This document shows positions 28,801 to 39,700 of a stretch of 64,000 bases of DNA, piece after piece. The number at the start of each line of letters is the position of its first letter. Position 1 is the first letter of the stretch. The translations under genes and the position numbers were made by a program. This DNA is from Brevibacillus laterosporus (GTDB lineage Bacteria > Bacillota > Bacilli > Brevibacillales > Brevibacillaceae), in the NCBI RefSeq assembly GCF_030489605.1, contig NZ_JAUKFY010000005.1, forward strand, positions 186,001-250,000, written 5' to 3'. The notes beneath the pieces were generated by a model, which worked only from the letters and a program-made list of their open reading frames with translations, made no database searches and was not told where the DNA came from.

Positions 28801-31800
28801 TCGCAATTGCTGAGATTTGGAAGGAAGTCCTGCAAGTTAAACACGCGGGCTTAGATGATTCTTTTCATGAGTTAGGCGGGCATTCATTAAAGGCCATGAT
28901 GCTCACGTCCAGCATTCATCAAAAGCTGGGAAAAGAAGTTCCCATCAGACAGCTGTTTGAAAATCCAACTGTTCGACTTTTAGCCGCTTACGTAACAAAG
29001 CAAAATCAGGATATTCAGAATCAGCCCATCAAGGGTAACTACGCACCTATTTTGCCTACCCCGGAAATGTTAAACTATCCAGTCTCATCCGCACAACGGC
29101 GTATGTACATTGTTAGTCAAATGGAGCATGAGTCTGTAGCCTATAACATCCCCACTGCTCTTTTGCTAGAAGGTAATGTAGACACCAATCACCTTATCTC
29201 TGTAATACAACAGTTGGTTGATCGACACGAAACCCTGCGAACCTCTTTTCACATGGTGGAGGGTGAACTCGTTCAACGCATTCATTCTAAGGCGGAGGCA
29301 ACTGTAGATGTTATAGAGGAAATGGAGGATTCGATTGACGAGCTGCTCTGGAAGCTGTTACTCCCTTTTGATTTGGAAAGAGCCCCGCTGTTTCGCGCTA
29401 CAATTATTCGCTTATCAGCGCAACAGCATCTCCTGTTTATCGATATACATCATCTTGTTACAGATGGCATCTCGATGGAGCTTTTTGTTAACGACCTCAT
29501 CCAATTATACCGAGGCATAGAGGTGCCAAAGCCCCTTCTTCACTACAAGGATGTGGCTGTATGGCAAAAGCAACAGGAATATCAGGAAAGCATGGAGGCC
29601 TCCAAGGAATATTGGCTGGGGCAGTTTGCTCATGACATCCCAGTCCTTCATTTACCGACTGATTATCCCCGACCAGCTCTGCAAAGCTTCGCGGGAGACC
29701 GCTGTGTCTTTACGCTAGATAGCGCGTACAGCAAACGCTTAGACAAGTGGTGCAGTGATAATCACTGTACGCTATTTATGGTTTTGCTCGCTACATTTCA
29801 AATTTTTCTCGCTAAATTAACCAGGCAGGAAGATATCGTAGTAGGTACGCCCATAGCGGGTAGGACGCATTCTGACATGGAAAAAATCCCGGGATTGTTT
29901 GTAAATACGCTGGCTCTGCAAAATCAGCCTAGAGGAGAGCTTACTTTTTTGCAATATATGAAGGAGGTAAAAGCGTCCAGTCTACAGGCGTTTTCACATC
30001 AGAATTTTCCGTTTGAGGAGTTGGTGGAGAAGCTTCCGTTAGAGCGTGACACGAGTAGATCTCCTTTATTTCAGGTCATGTTAAATGTCCAGGACAACAA
30101 GCTGTCTAAGCTTCAACTTGAGGGACTTACGATTACCCCTTATCCACTTCGAAACCCTACCGCCAAATTCGATATGACGCTGACAGCAGTAAAAGGAGAA
30201 GAAGGACTTCAATTTTATTGGGAATACTGCACTGATCTGTATTCACCTAAGACCATTCAGTGCTACACCAAGCTTTTTTTACGGCTGTTAAAAAGCGCTG
30301 TGGATAATCCGGAGCTTCCCATAAATGAACTATGCTTGATATCTCCAGATGATCATAACGAAATGACTTATGACAAAAATATGGATGAAAATATGACATT
30401 CCGGACTGATCCACTGCACATTCAATTTGAAGATCAGGCAAGACAGACTCCACATGCTCCAGCCCTTTTTTGTGAAAGTAAAATGGTTACCTATCAAGAG
30501 TTAAATGAGCAGGCCAACCGGGTTGCCCTAGAGCTGAGGAATAGGGGTGTGGAACGAAATGAAATCATAGGACTTCTTCTGGATCGATCGATTGAAATGA
30601 TTGTAGGGATTCTTGCAGTGTTGAAATCAGGAGGGGCATATCTGCCTCTAGATCCAAAATGGCCGGCCGATCGCCTGGGCTATATGATTCAAGATAGTCG
30701 AGCCTGCGTTATGTTGACCAAGGAGAAATACGTTGCTCAGCTTCCAGATAGCAACCACGGGAAAATATTGGATATAAAGAAGCTGATTCGACTGGCAAAA
30801 GGAACGAAAAATCCTGAACGAATCAATCAAATAGAAGACTTAGCCTACCTCATTTATACGTCTGGTACAACAGGAAAACCAAAAGGAGTCATGATTGAGC
30901 ACCGACAGGTTTGCCACTTGGTCGCAGGTCTGCGCAAGCATATTTATGCCAAGCATCCACAAAGGCTTAAAGTAGCTATGGTAGCACCCTTTCATTTTGA
31001 TGCCTCTGTTCAACAGATTTTTGCTGCGCTCTTGCAAGGCCATACACTCTATGTAGTACCACAGGAGAGTAGTGCCGATCCGTTTGAGCTGGTGAGATTT
31101 TATCAAGAGAATGCCATTGAGATAACCGATGGAACACCTGCCCATTTACAAATGCTTGCCCAGGTAGACAATGTAAATACGCTGTCGCTGCGCCATTTGA
31201 TTATTGGTGGAGAAGCCCTGTCCTATTCGGCCGTCAGGGAATGGTACCGTCGCTTTACTTACCAAGAGCAGGTTCCTCTTCTTACCAACGTATACGGGCC
31301 TACAGAGTGTTGTGTAGATGTTTCGTACCATCATGTTCAACGAGAGACTGCTGCTAATGAGAAAAGAGTTTATGTACCGATTGGAAGAGCATTAGGGGAA
31401 AATAAGCTTCTTGTTGTGGATGAGCGAGGTCGTGTGCAACCAGTCGGCATTCCTGGGGAATTGTGCATTTCAGGACCTAGCGTAGGTCGTGGATATTGGG
31501 CTAGCCCGGAGATGACAGCTGAAAGGTTTGTTGCAAACCCGAAAGAAACCAAACAGATTCGGTATCGGACAGGTGACCTAGCAAGAGTGTTGCCTGATGG
31601 CGAAATTGAATTCTTAGGGCGCATGGATCGCCAAGTAAAATGTCGTGGCTTTCGGATTGAGCTAGGGGAAATGGAAGCAGTAATCTACAAGTATCCGGAA
31701 ATAAAGTCAACAATAGCTGTTGCCTATCCAGACCATGGAGTCGTAGAGGACATATGTGTTTATTTCACAGCAGATCAGACCATTTCTGTTGATAAATTGC

Positions 31801-34800
31801 GTGAATTCCTCCAAACAGAGTTACCTAGTTATATGATTCCGAGCTTTTTTGTACAAATCCCATTCATTCCGCTGACAAGCAATGGCAAAGTGAACCGTAA
31901 AGCATTGCCCACTCCGCAGAGTAAAGCTGATCCGAGGGAATATGTCGCGCCGCAAACAAAATGGGAGAAGCTATTGGCAGGGATGTGGCAGGAGATTCTA
32001 GGCGTAGCTAGAGTAGGGAGACGGGATCATTTCTTTACATTAGGTGGTCACTCCTTGCGAGCAATGACATTTATTAGTTCTTTGCAAAAAGAAACCAAGC
32101 GAACATTGCCGCTTCGTGTGTTATTTGAGCGTCCTGTTCTACAAGATTTGGCAAGGTATATTGAGCAACAGGAGAAAAACCAGATAAATACCTACCTCCC
32201 TATCGAGGTTGCAGATGACCAAGAGTATTATCCGCTGTCATCAGCGCAAAAACGAATGTATATCTTGCAGCAACTGGATTTACAGAACATGAGCTACCAC
32301 CTTCCGCAAGCTCTCATGCTTCATGGGGACTTTGATCATCGACGCCTTGAGCAAGCGTTTCAGATGTTGATAGATAGGCATATGATTCTGCGTACCGCTT
32401 TTGTTGAACAGCAGGGAATTCCGGCTCAGGTCATCTACAAACAGGTTCATTTTCAATTGCCGCTTACACAAGGCAGCAAAGAGAGTGTGGAGGAGCACAT
32501 AAGACAATTTATGCGTCCCATGCATTTTCAGGAAGCTCCTTTATTGCGGGCAAAAGTAATTCGTTTGCAGAAGGATCATCATCTGCTCTTACTAGATATG
32601 CACCATATTATTACCGATGGAGTGTCTACGACTTTGATCGTGAAGGAGCTTGCGCGATTTTATGCAGGCGTGGATGCAGAGCTGCCACGCTTACAGTACA
32701 AGGATTATGCTGTATGGCAGGCAGATTCTCTCCGCCAAGAATGGATGAAACGCCAGGAACGCTATTGGCTGCAACAGCTTGGGAAGGCTCCGCATGTTTT
32801 AGAATTGCCCGCAGATGATAAACGTCCTTTCGTGCAAAGCTTTTCGGGTGATCTTTTGCTCTTCCAGACGACCAAGGAAATCACGAGGGGGATTCGTCAA
32901 GTAACCGGGGATACGCAAACAACGCTGTTTATGTTTCTGCTGGCCTGCTTCTACGTTCTTCTTCACAAGCTCACCCGACAGGAAGATATGCTGGTTGGCA
33001 CAGCCGTAGCAGGTAGAACACATGGCGAGACGAAGGATATGCTAGGCATGTTTGTCAACACAGTCGTACTACGATCACGGCCAACGTCTGAAAAAACGTT
33101 TGCTCAATTTCTACAGGAAATTAAGGAAACAAGCCTGGCAGCTTTTGAAAATCAAGACTATCCCTTTGAGGAATTGATTGGTAAATTGCATCTGGAACGG
33201 GATATGAGTCACAGCCCGCTTGTGAATGTAATGATGACGCTAGCTAATATGGAGTTACCTGCGTTGAATTTAGACGGCCTTACAATTACTCCTTATACAT
33301 TAGAGCACCGAACAACAAAATTTGATCTGACTCTCGCTGCAGCTGAGCAGCCGGAGTGTCTCATGCTGCAATTTGAATATAGTACCGTCTTATTTAAACG
33401 TGAGACCATAAAACGATGGAGCAGGTATTTGCTGACGATTATTCAACAGGTTGTCCATCATCCAGATGTTACGATCGGAGAGATTGATCTAATCGGAGAA
33501 GAGGAACGAAAGAGGCTTCTTGAGGATTGGAATCAAACTGCTGCCGATCTACCGTCAAACAAAACCGTCAAGGAAATGTTTGAAGAGCAGGTTTTGCTGA
33601 CACCCGATGGAATCGCTGTGAGGTATGAAGCATCTGAATGGACATATCGCCAATTAAATACTCAGGCAAACCGGTTAGCGCACGTGCTGATTCAAAAGGG
33701 GATAAGACCGAATCAGCGGGTAGGAATTATGGTTAAACCATCGCTACAAATGGCACAGGGTGTTCTAGCAATTGTAAAAACGGGTGCGGCCTTTCTCCCG
33801 CTTGACCCCAAATATCCCTCTGAACGTATTTCTTACATGCTAGAGGACAGTGAAGCTTCCTGCCTATTAATTCAAGCAGGATTACGAGTGCCGGAACACT
33901 ATCACGGCGAAGTAATTTGGATTGAAGACTGTGTAAGAGATTGTCCAGAAGAACCATTTGATGCAGCAAATCCAAAAGGAAAAGCTTCTGTAAATGACTT
34001 GGCTTATGTTATTTATACGTCTGGGACGACTGGAATGTCGAAAGGAGTAATGATCGAACAGCATTCGCTAGTCAATCTTTGCTACTGGCATAATCATACT
34101 TTCAACGTAACACAGCAGGATCGATCTGCTAAATTCTCTGGTTTCAGCTTTGATGCTTCTGTATGGGAAATGTTCCCCTATTGGTTAGCTGGGGCAACGG
34201 TTTGCATGGTAAAAGAGGAAATACGAAATGATCTCATGCTGCTTCATAAATTTTTTGAGCAGGAAAAGATCACGATCAGCTTTTTGCCGACTCAGGTATG
34301 TGAACAATTCATCGAACTGCCGGCTCATTCTCTGTCCCTGCGAATTTTGTTAACAGGAGGAGAAAAGCTAAAACGTGCTTTGTCCACTCCTTATACAGTA
34401 GTAAACAATTATGGTCCGACGGAGGCCACAGTTGTAGCAACGTCCACTGTGATCGACACAAATGCAGATCCAATCGCAATCGGGAAACCTGTATATAACA
34501 CAAGGGTTTATATACTAGACGAAATGAATCAATTAGCTCCGATTGGAGTGACGGGAGAGCTGTGCATTGCTGGCAAAGGGATAGCTCGTGGCTATATAAA
34601 TCGGCAAGAGGAAACAGCCGAACGTTTTGTTACCGATCCATTTTATCCTAACGAACGAATGTATCGAACAGGTGATCGAGCAAAATGGACAGAAAATGGA
34701 CTGATCGATTATGCAGGACGAATAGATCAGCAAGTAAAGATTCGCGGGCATCGAATCGAGCTAGCCGAGATTGAGAGCCAGCTTCTTGAGCATCCAATGG

Positions 34801-36701
34801 TCAAGTCAGCAGCCGTTTTAGATAGAATGGATGCAAAGGGTGCAGTGTCCCTGTGTGCCTATATTGTCCCGGCAGATAGAATGGAGCCTATGAAACTGCG
34901 AGCAGATCTCCTTCGTGTATTACCGGAATTTATGATTCCAACGTACTGGCAAGAAATCAGCCAGATTCCGCTCAATCACAATGGAAAGATAGACCGCTCC
35001 TCATTGCCAGCTATCAACTTATTGACACAAACAGAACGATATCAGGCCCCACGCGATGAGAAGGAGCGTCTTCTTGTAGAGGTTTGGCAAGAGGTCTTAG
35101 GCGTCGAACGAATCGGCATCACCGATCATTTCTTTTGGCTGGGGGGAGATTCCATCAAAGCCATCAAGATGTCCAGTCGTTTATATAAACAAGGCTGGAA
35201 GCTTGAGATGAAGGAGCTGTTTCGTTCTCCCACTATTGAACAAGTAGCTTCACATCTGCAATGGATAAAGGGGGCACAAGCAAATCAAGGGCCAGTAGAA
35301 GGGGAAGCAGTGCTGACACCGATTCAACGGTGGTTTTTTGAACAACAATTCACCAATCAGCATCATTGGAACCAATCTATGATGATTCACTCGTCTCATG
35401 GTCTTCATAAAAAAATCGTTCACCAAAGCTTTCAGCACCTAGTACGTCACCACGATGCCCTTCGCATGGTGTATGACATCTCGTCTGAATTAATTCGTCC
35501 CTATAATGCTGGAACAAACCGCGAGGCGTTTCAAATAGTCGAGGTTGATGTTCGCCATCATCAGCATCCAGCCCAAGCCATTGAAGAACATGCCGATAAG
35601 ATGCAGGAGAGTTTACAGCTACAGTCCGGCCCCCTAGTAAAACTGGCACTTTATCATGCATCGGATGGGGATCATTTGCTGATCATTATTCATCACTTGG
35701 TAATAGATGGGGTGTCATGGAGGATTTTATTAGAGGATTTTGCTCAAACATATGCTCAGATTGAACAGGGACAGGTGCCTTTACTAACGGAAAAAACAAA
35801 TTCTTTTCTGGAATGGTCGCAAAAGCTAAAAGAATATGCCAATACAGAAGACTTTCTTCAGCAGCTCCCTTATTGGTCGCACGTAGAGAGCTTGGAGCTT
35901 ACGCCATTGCCAAGGGATCGCGTGATACAAAAAAGAAGGCAAAAAGAGCTTGTTAGCTACTCATTTGAGCTGTCAGCAGAAGACACGATTAAGCTAACAA
36001 CGAAGGTACATCAAGCTTATCTGACGGAAATCAACGATATTTTACTAACTGCGCTGGCGCTAAGCCTTCGATTTTGGACGAAGAGCTCCCAAGTGGGAGT
36101 GTTGCTGGAAGGGCACGGACGAGAGGAGATTTTGCCGAATCTGAGCATCTCCCGCACTGTAGGCTGGTTTACCACTCAATATCCTGTTGTCTTTCAGATG
36201 GATGAGGAGGATATCTCAGCTTCGATTAGGTCTGTTAAAGAGCAGCTGCGTACAATCCCTAATAAAGGCATTGGGTATGGAATGCTCCGATACTTGACGA
36301 AAAAAGAGCTTCGTAAGGGGCTTACATTTTCGCTAGCACCACAGATAGCTTTTAACTACTTAGGACAATTTGATAATGAAAACAGCCCCTCGTCGATTCA
36401 GACATCTCCTTATTCGATGGGTAATCAGATATCACCTGATTCTATGTCTCCCTATGCTCTTATGATCAGTGGACTAATTCGCAAGGGTCAGCTTATTATG
36501 ACATGCTCCTATCATCCCTACGAGTTCACAGAAGACACGATCATGTATTGGATGAATCGGTTCCATAGTGACTTGCGTGCCGTCATTGAGCATTGCGTTT
36601 CTCAGAAAGAGACAATTCGAACTCCAAGTGATTTTAGTGCGAGCGATCTGGAGATGGAGGAAGTGGAAAACATTTTTTCACTCTTAGAAGATAAGCTGTG
36701 A
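25875..36701 (+). CDS. Lipopeptide NRPS 2: modules 4-6 (unassigned, Gln/Glu, D-Leu)
   Basis: 3608 residues, order C-A-T-C-A-T-C-A-T-E. C4 (HHIVLDGWS at 143; opens LYPLTPLQEGMLYHA) is a DCL domain, matching the D-residue delivered by NRPS 1. A4 (465-955) reads DATFTGEVNK, which I cannot assign. It is nearest to the Tyr code DGTITAEVAK (5 of 9 variable positions), and its core motif is YTSGTAGQPKG instead of the usual TTGKPKG. C5 (HHLVTDG near 1192) is LCL. A5 (1512-2000) reads DAQDIGVVDK, Gln or Glu. C6 (HHIITDG near 2243) is LCL. A6 (2564-3060) reads DAWFLGNVVK, the tyrocidine/bacitracin Leu code. T6 has LGGDS and E6 (3141-end; HHLVIDG) makes D-Leu. ATG 25875 follows GAGGTGA, 30 bases after NRPS 1. 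E6 and E3 are very alike even at DNA level. Confidence 0.95.
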   Translation: MGQSKIQKLYPLTPLQEGMLYHAELDSDSLAYVIQLNLHLTGQLDAVLLEKSLQHIMDTHDVLRTAFVYQDLSRPRQIVLTTRKADFWIEDLIHLTSEEQQRHIRTYMENDKKRGFHLERDVLIRLAVFFLADQSYQLIWSNHHIVLDGWSQGLLIQRLFASYEALRFGQPLPSFSQRDFGDYVKWLKQQDQTEAVTFWKNRVSSFEHPSTLLEQKLAPAATAVYKHAEYTSEWEETLTEALLLVADRYQVTPSTLLHTMWGIQLGRYNNHDDVAFGTVVSGRPSTIPGIASMVGLFINTIPVRIQMHEKQTFAQLLQWVHKQALEAKEYEYLPLYEIQKLTAAQKGLVQHLIAYENYPFDQKLESEEWGGRLGFTAKVINAYEQTNFDFTLSVFPGKSWTLKAMYNAHKFDQLDIQHMLEHVKQIAKCIVKQPEILLEDIDLLTPNETHTLLEEFTNTTVNYPDRTLHALFEEQVERTPHQVALIMGKHKYTYNQLNQAANQLARLLRDKGVRNDTIVGIMSRRGCLQVIAILATLKAGGAYLPIDPALPDQRIQFMLKDCEAKVLLAQAEFLQSIAFTGKRVDIEDQRIAEYDNANLLLPEQPGSLAYVIYTSGTAGQPKGVLIEHHSIADRLQWRREEYGFTQEDVALQVLAYSFDAFVTSLFTPLLSGSANVLVSEDDYQNPLAICRLIEANQVTYLFSVPGLFSTIIEAITSTQASSLRMVTLGGEKVFPALLKRTQEKNAAIELINEYGPTENSVNTTILRRMSPDEITIGRPVANTKVYIIGKQGQLQPIGAIGELCIVGKGLAKGYVNRPEEMQARFITTPFTKGAVMYKTGDLVRWLANGTIEFKDRMDDQVKIRGYRVELGEIEQAIYSCEGVKEAVVSVWTDSSMQNVLCAYLLVKDSFSLSHVKASLQQKIAPYMLPHTYTIMDQFPLTASGKVDRKALPKPTFQPEQIQTTPQQNESMTEMEIAIAEIWKEVLQVKHAGLDDSFHELGGHSLKAMMLTSSIHQKLGKEVPIRQLFENPTVRLLAAYVTKQNQDIQNQPIKGNYAPILPTPEMLNYPVSSAQRRMYIVSQMEHESVAYNIPTALLLEGNVDTNHLISVIQQLVDRHETLRTSFHMVEGELVQRIHSKAEATVDVIEEMEDSIDELLWKLLLPFDLERAPLFRATIIRLSAQQHLLFIDIHHLVTDGISMELFVNDLIQLYRGIEVPKPLLHYKDVAVWQKQQEYQESMEASKEYWLGQFAHDIPVLHLPTDYPRPALQSFAGDRCVFTLDSAYSKRLDKWCSDNHCTLFMVLLATFQIFLAKLTRQEDIVVGTPIAGRTHSDMEKIPGLFVNTLALQNQPRGELTFLQYMKEVKASSLQAFSHQNFPFEELVEKLPLERDTSRSPLFQVMLNVQDNKLSKLQLEGLTITPYPLRNPTAKFDMTLTAVKGEEGLQFYWEYCTDLYSPKTIQCYTKLFLRLLKSAVDNPELPINELCLISPDDHNEMTYDKNMDENMTFRTDPLHIQFEDQARQTPHAPALFCESKMVTYQELNEQANRVALELRNRGVERNEIIGLLLDRSIEMIVGILAVLKSGGAYLPLDPKWPADRLGYMIQDSRACVMLTKEKYVAQLPDSNHGKILDIKKLIRLAKGTKNPERINQIEDLAYLIYTSGTTGKPKGVMIEHRQVCHLVAGLRKHIYAKHPQRLKVAMVAPFHFDASVQQIFAALLQGHTLYVVPQESSADPFELVRFYQENAIEITDGTPAHLQMLAQVDNVNTLSLRHLIIGGEALSYSAVREWYRRFTYQEQVPLLTNVYGPTECCVDVSYHHVQRETAANEKRVYVPIGRALGENKLLVVDERGRVQPVGIPGELCISGPSVGRGYWASPEMTAERFVANPKETKQIRYRTGDLARVLPDGEIEFLGRMDRQVKCRGFRIELGEMEAVIYKYPEIKSTIAVAYPDHGVVEDICVYFTADQTISVDKLREFLQTELPSYMIPSFFVQIPFIPLTSNGKVNRKALPTPQSKADPREYVAPQTKWEKLLAGMWQEILGVARVGRRDHFFTLGGHSLRAMTFISSLQKETKRTLPLRVLFERPVLQDLARYIEQQEKNQINTYLPIEVADDQEYYPLSSAQKRMYILQQLDLQNMSYHLPQALMLHGDFDHRRLEQAFQMLIDRHMILRTAFVEQQGIPAQVIYKQVHFQLPLTQGSKESVEEHIRQFMRPMHFQEAPLLRAKVIRLQKDHHLLLLDMHHIITDGVSTTLIVKELARFYAGVDAELPRLQYKDYAVWQADSLRQEWMKRQERYWLQQLGKAPHVLELPADDKRPFVQSFSGDLLLFQTTKEITRGIRQVTGDTQTTLFMFLLACFYVLLHKLTRQEDMLVGTAVAGRTHGETKDMLGMFVNTVVLRSRPTSEKTFAQFLQEIKETSLAAFENQDYPFEELIGKLHLERDMSHSPLVNVMMTLANMELPALNLDGLTITPYTLEHRTTKFDLTLAAAEQPECLMLQFEYSTVLFKRETIKRWSRYLLTIIQQVVHHPDVTIGEIDLIGEEERKRLLEDWNQTAADLPSNKTVKEMFEEQVLLTPDGIAVRYEASEWTYRQLNTQANRLAHVLIQKGIRPNQRVGIMVKPSLQMAQGVLAIVKTGAAFLPLDPKYPSERISYMLEDSEASCLLIQAGLRVPEHYHGEVIWIEDCVRDCPEEPFDAANPKGKASVNDLAYVIYTSGTTGMSKGVMIEQHSLVNLCYWHNHTFNVTQQDRSAKFSGFSFDASVWEMFPYWLAGATVCMVKEEIRNDLMLLHKFFEQEKITISFLPTQVCEQFIELPAHSLSLRILLTGGEKLKRALSTPYTVVNNYGPTEATVVATSTVIDTNADPIAIGKPVYNTRVYILDEMNQLAPIGVTGELCIAGKGIARGYINRQEETAERFVTDPFYPNERMYRTGDRAKWTENGLIDYAGRIDQQVKIRGHRIELAEIESQLLEHPMVKSAAVLDRMDAKGAVSLCAYIVPADRMEPMKLRADLLRVLPEFMIPTYWQEISQIPLNHNGKIDRSSLPAINLLTQTERYQAPRDEKERLLVEVWQEVLGVERIGITDHFFWLGGDSIKAIKMSSRLYKQGWKLEMKELFRSPTIEQVASHLQWIKGAQANQGPVEGEAVLTPIQRWFFEQQFTNQHHWNQSMMIHSSHGLHKKIVHQSFQHLVRHHDALRMVYDISSELIRPYNAGTNREAFQIVEVDVRHHQHPAQAIEEHADKMQESLQLQSGPLVKLALYHASDGDHLLIIIHHLVIDGVSWRILLEDFAQTYAQIEQGQVPLLTEKTNSFLEWSQKLKEYANTEDFLQQLPYWSHVESLELTPLPRDRVIQKRRQKELVSYSFELSAEDTIKLTTKVHQAYLTEINDILLTALALSLRFWTKSSQVGVLLEGHGREEILPNLSISRTVGWFTTQYPVVFQMDEEDISASIRSVKEQLRTIPNKGIGYGMLRYLTKKELRKGLTFSLAPQIAFNYLGQFDNENSPSSIQTSPYSMGNQISPDSMSPYALMISGLIRKGQLIMTCSYHPYEFTEDTIMYWMNRFHSDLRAVIEHCVSQKETIRTPSDFSASDLEMEEVENIFSLLEDKL

Positions 36702-36755
36702 TCAAGTGATGGAAGAGCGGACTGGAATTAATCGGAAGGCGAGGTGAAATATAAT

Positions 36756-39700
36756 ATGGGTACATTTCAGCAGGATCAGGTGCAGGATATTTATTATTTG
36801 TCACCTATGCAGGAGGGAATGCTGTTTCATACATTGCTTCATCCGGAGCAAAGCTACTATGTGGAGCAGATGAGCATTCCCATTAAAGGCCCTTTTCAGG
36901 TTGATTTGCTGGAACAAAGCGTTCAAAGGTTATGTAATCGTCATGATATCTTTCGCACGGTGTTTATTCATGAAAAAGTAAAACGTCCCGTGCAGGTAGT
37001 CTTAAGAGAGCGTGATTTTTCGATCCGTAAGAAGGATATCTCCCATCTGGCAAGGGAAGAGCAGGAACGCATAATCAAAGCCTACAAACAGCAAGACAGA
37101 GAAACAGGCTTTGATTTGTCAAAAGACGTGTTAATGCGGATGGCGGTATTTATAACAGGCAGGGAAGAATATATCTGGATTTGGAGTTATCACCATATTT
37201 TGCTAGATGGCTGGTGCTTAGGCAAGGTCATTTCTGAGCTTTTCCACTATTATGAATCGAGTCGCTTGGTACAACCGATTTCTCTGACTGCTGTTAAACC
37301 ATACAAGGAATATATTAAGTGGCTGCAGACCCAAGACAAAAAGCCCTCGTTGGCCTATTGGAAAGCCTATCTGGACGAATTTGAGGGACAGATCACCTTT
37401 AAAGAACAGAGAAGGAGAGGCAATAGAGCAGAAAATTCTGCCGAAGAATATATATCAGGTGAGGTAACGTTCGTGTTGGGCGAGGAGGATACATTTGCCT
37501 TACATGAGTTAGCCAGTCAGCATTCCTTTACGATAAACACGGCTATTCAAGCGGCTTGGGCGATTTTGCTCAGCCGCTATCATCTCAAAAATGATGTCAT
37601 CTTTGGCACCATTGTTTCAGGGCGTCCTGTCGAGCTGGAAGGCGTGGAAGCTATGATCGGACCTTTCATTAACGTTGTTCCGACTCGCGTTCGATTTAAT
37701 CAGGAGAGCTCGTTTTTAGAATTGGTCACAGCATTACAAGAGCAGGTACTCCAAGCTGAGAGGCACCAATATATTCCTTTCTATGAAATTAAAGGAAGTC
37801 AGGCGGACAAGGCAGAGTTAATTGATCACCTTATTGTTTTTGAAAATTATCCTTTTGAGAGCGTTGAGGATGAAAATGGGCAACGATTAGGGTTCCAAAT
37901 TGGAAGGATAAGTGTATTTGAGCGTACAAACTATGATCTGAACATCCTAGTCATGCCAGGGAAAAAACTGACGTTTCAAATCTCGTACAATCAGCAGATA
38001 TATCCTACAGATTTTATTCAACGTATCAAGGATCAATGGCTGATGGTAGTAAAACAAGCGGCGCGTCAGCCTAAACGATCGGTAGCGGAGATGAGCCTTG
38101 TAACAGAAATAGAGCAGCAAAAAGAGATTGCTAGAGAACAGGAGATGAGCAATAACACAACTTGGCTTAGCGGGAAGCTTCCTGTTGAACAGTTTGGTAA
38201 ACAGGTTCAGAAGCATCCAAATAAGATCGCTTTAATTACAGAAGAGCAACGTTTTACCTATAGAGAATTAAACAACAGAGCTAATCAGCTAGCTCTTGCG
38301 TTAAACAAAAAAGGGATAGGACCAGGCAGTATTGTGGGGCTGCTATTTCAACGGGGCTGGGAGCTGGTTGTCAGCATTTGGGCGACAGTCAAACAAGGAG
38401 CGGCTTATCTCCCAATCGATCCAGATTATCCCTTGTCTCGCATGAGATATATGGTTGAAGATGCACAAGCGTCTCTGCTGCTAACAGACAAAAAGCAATA
38501 TTCAAAAGGTCTTGAGCTTCTCCATGAGGAAGCAGTGTTCGTTGCTGAGGAAGGATTATTCCAGCCGACCAGTTGCAGTTATACGGGTGTCGAGGCTGAT
38601 CCTGACCACATTGCCTATATCGTGTATACCTCAGGAACAACAGGACTGCCTAAAGGGGTAGGTATCAGTCAGAGAAATATGGCAGCATTTTGTGAAGAAC
38701 TCAAGGATTTTGGCATAACTTCGCAGGACACTCTCCTTTCTTTGTCTCCTTATACGTTTGATGGCTTTATAATTGATTTGTTTGGGGCGATGCTACATGG
38801 CGCGAAGCTCTTTCTTCCAAGCAAAGAAACCATTTTACAATTGGAACGTCTGGGACAAATCATTGTAGAAGAAAAAGTATCTGTCATGTTTGTGACGACT
38901 GCTCTTTTCAACTTGCTAATAGATGAGGAAAGAGACTTTTTACAAGGGATAAGATTACTTTTGTTTGGCGGTGAACGCGCATCGCTTAAACATGCTCGTA
39001 AAGCAATAGCGAAGCTGCCGTATACCAGGCTGTTTCATGTATACGGACCAACGGAGGGAACGGTTTGCGCCACCTCTTATGAAATAAATCAATTATCTGA
39101 TGAAATGATAAATCTGCCTATTGGCAAACCGCTATCGTATACGTCCTCTTATGTATTAGGGCCCGGTAATTGTTTGCAACCGCTCGGTGCTCCGGGAGAA
39201 TTATGCTTGGGCGGACTGGGGCTTGCATCCGGTTATTTGAATCGTCCGGAGCTGACAGCCGAAAAATTTATCCCGCATCCTTTTATCTCTGGAGCCAGAT
39301 TATATCGGACAGGTGATATTGTCAGATTACTCCCTGATGGGAACCTTGAATTTTTGGAACGAAGCGACCATCAGGTCAAAATCCGCGGGCATCGGATTGA
39401 GCTGGGGGAAATTGAGTCATGTATATTGACACTTGAGAAAGTAAAGGAAGCGGTAGTGCGTGCTATTACAAACGACCAAGGTCATGTGATAGTAACAGCC
39501 TATGTTGTCAAACAACACGGAATGGCTTTGCAAGAGGGGGAAATACGCTCTTTTTTAGAGCAAGTGATGCCAGATTACATGCTTCCGCAGTTCTATTTCA
39601 TGATGGAGCAGTTGCCCCTTAATCAGAACGGCAAAATCAACGATTCATTACTGCCGACACCAACTGCGCAGTCCACTTACTCAACAAAAGAAGCAGGGGT

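Noticed and set aside
36744-36755. GTG start for NRPS 3.
   Set aside because: The GTG is part of the GAGGTGA Shine-Dalgarno sequence serving ATG 36756.
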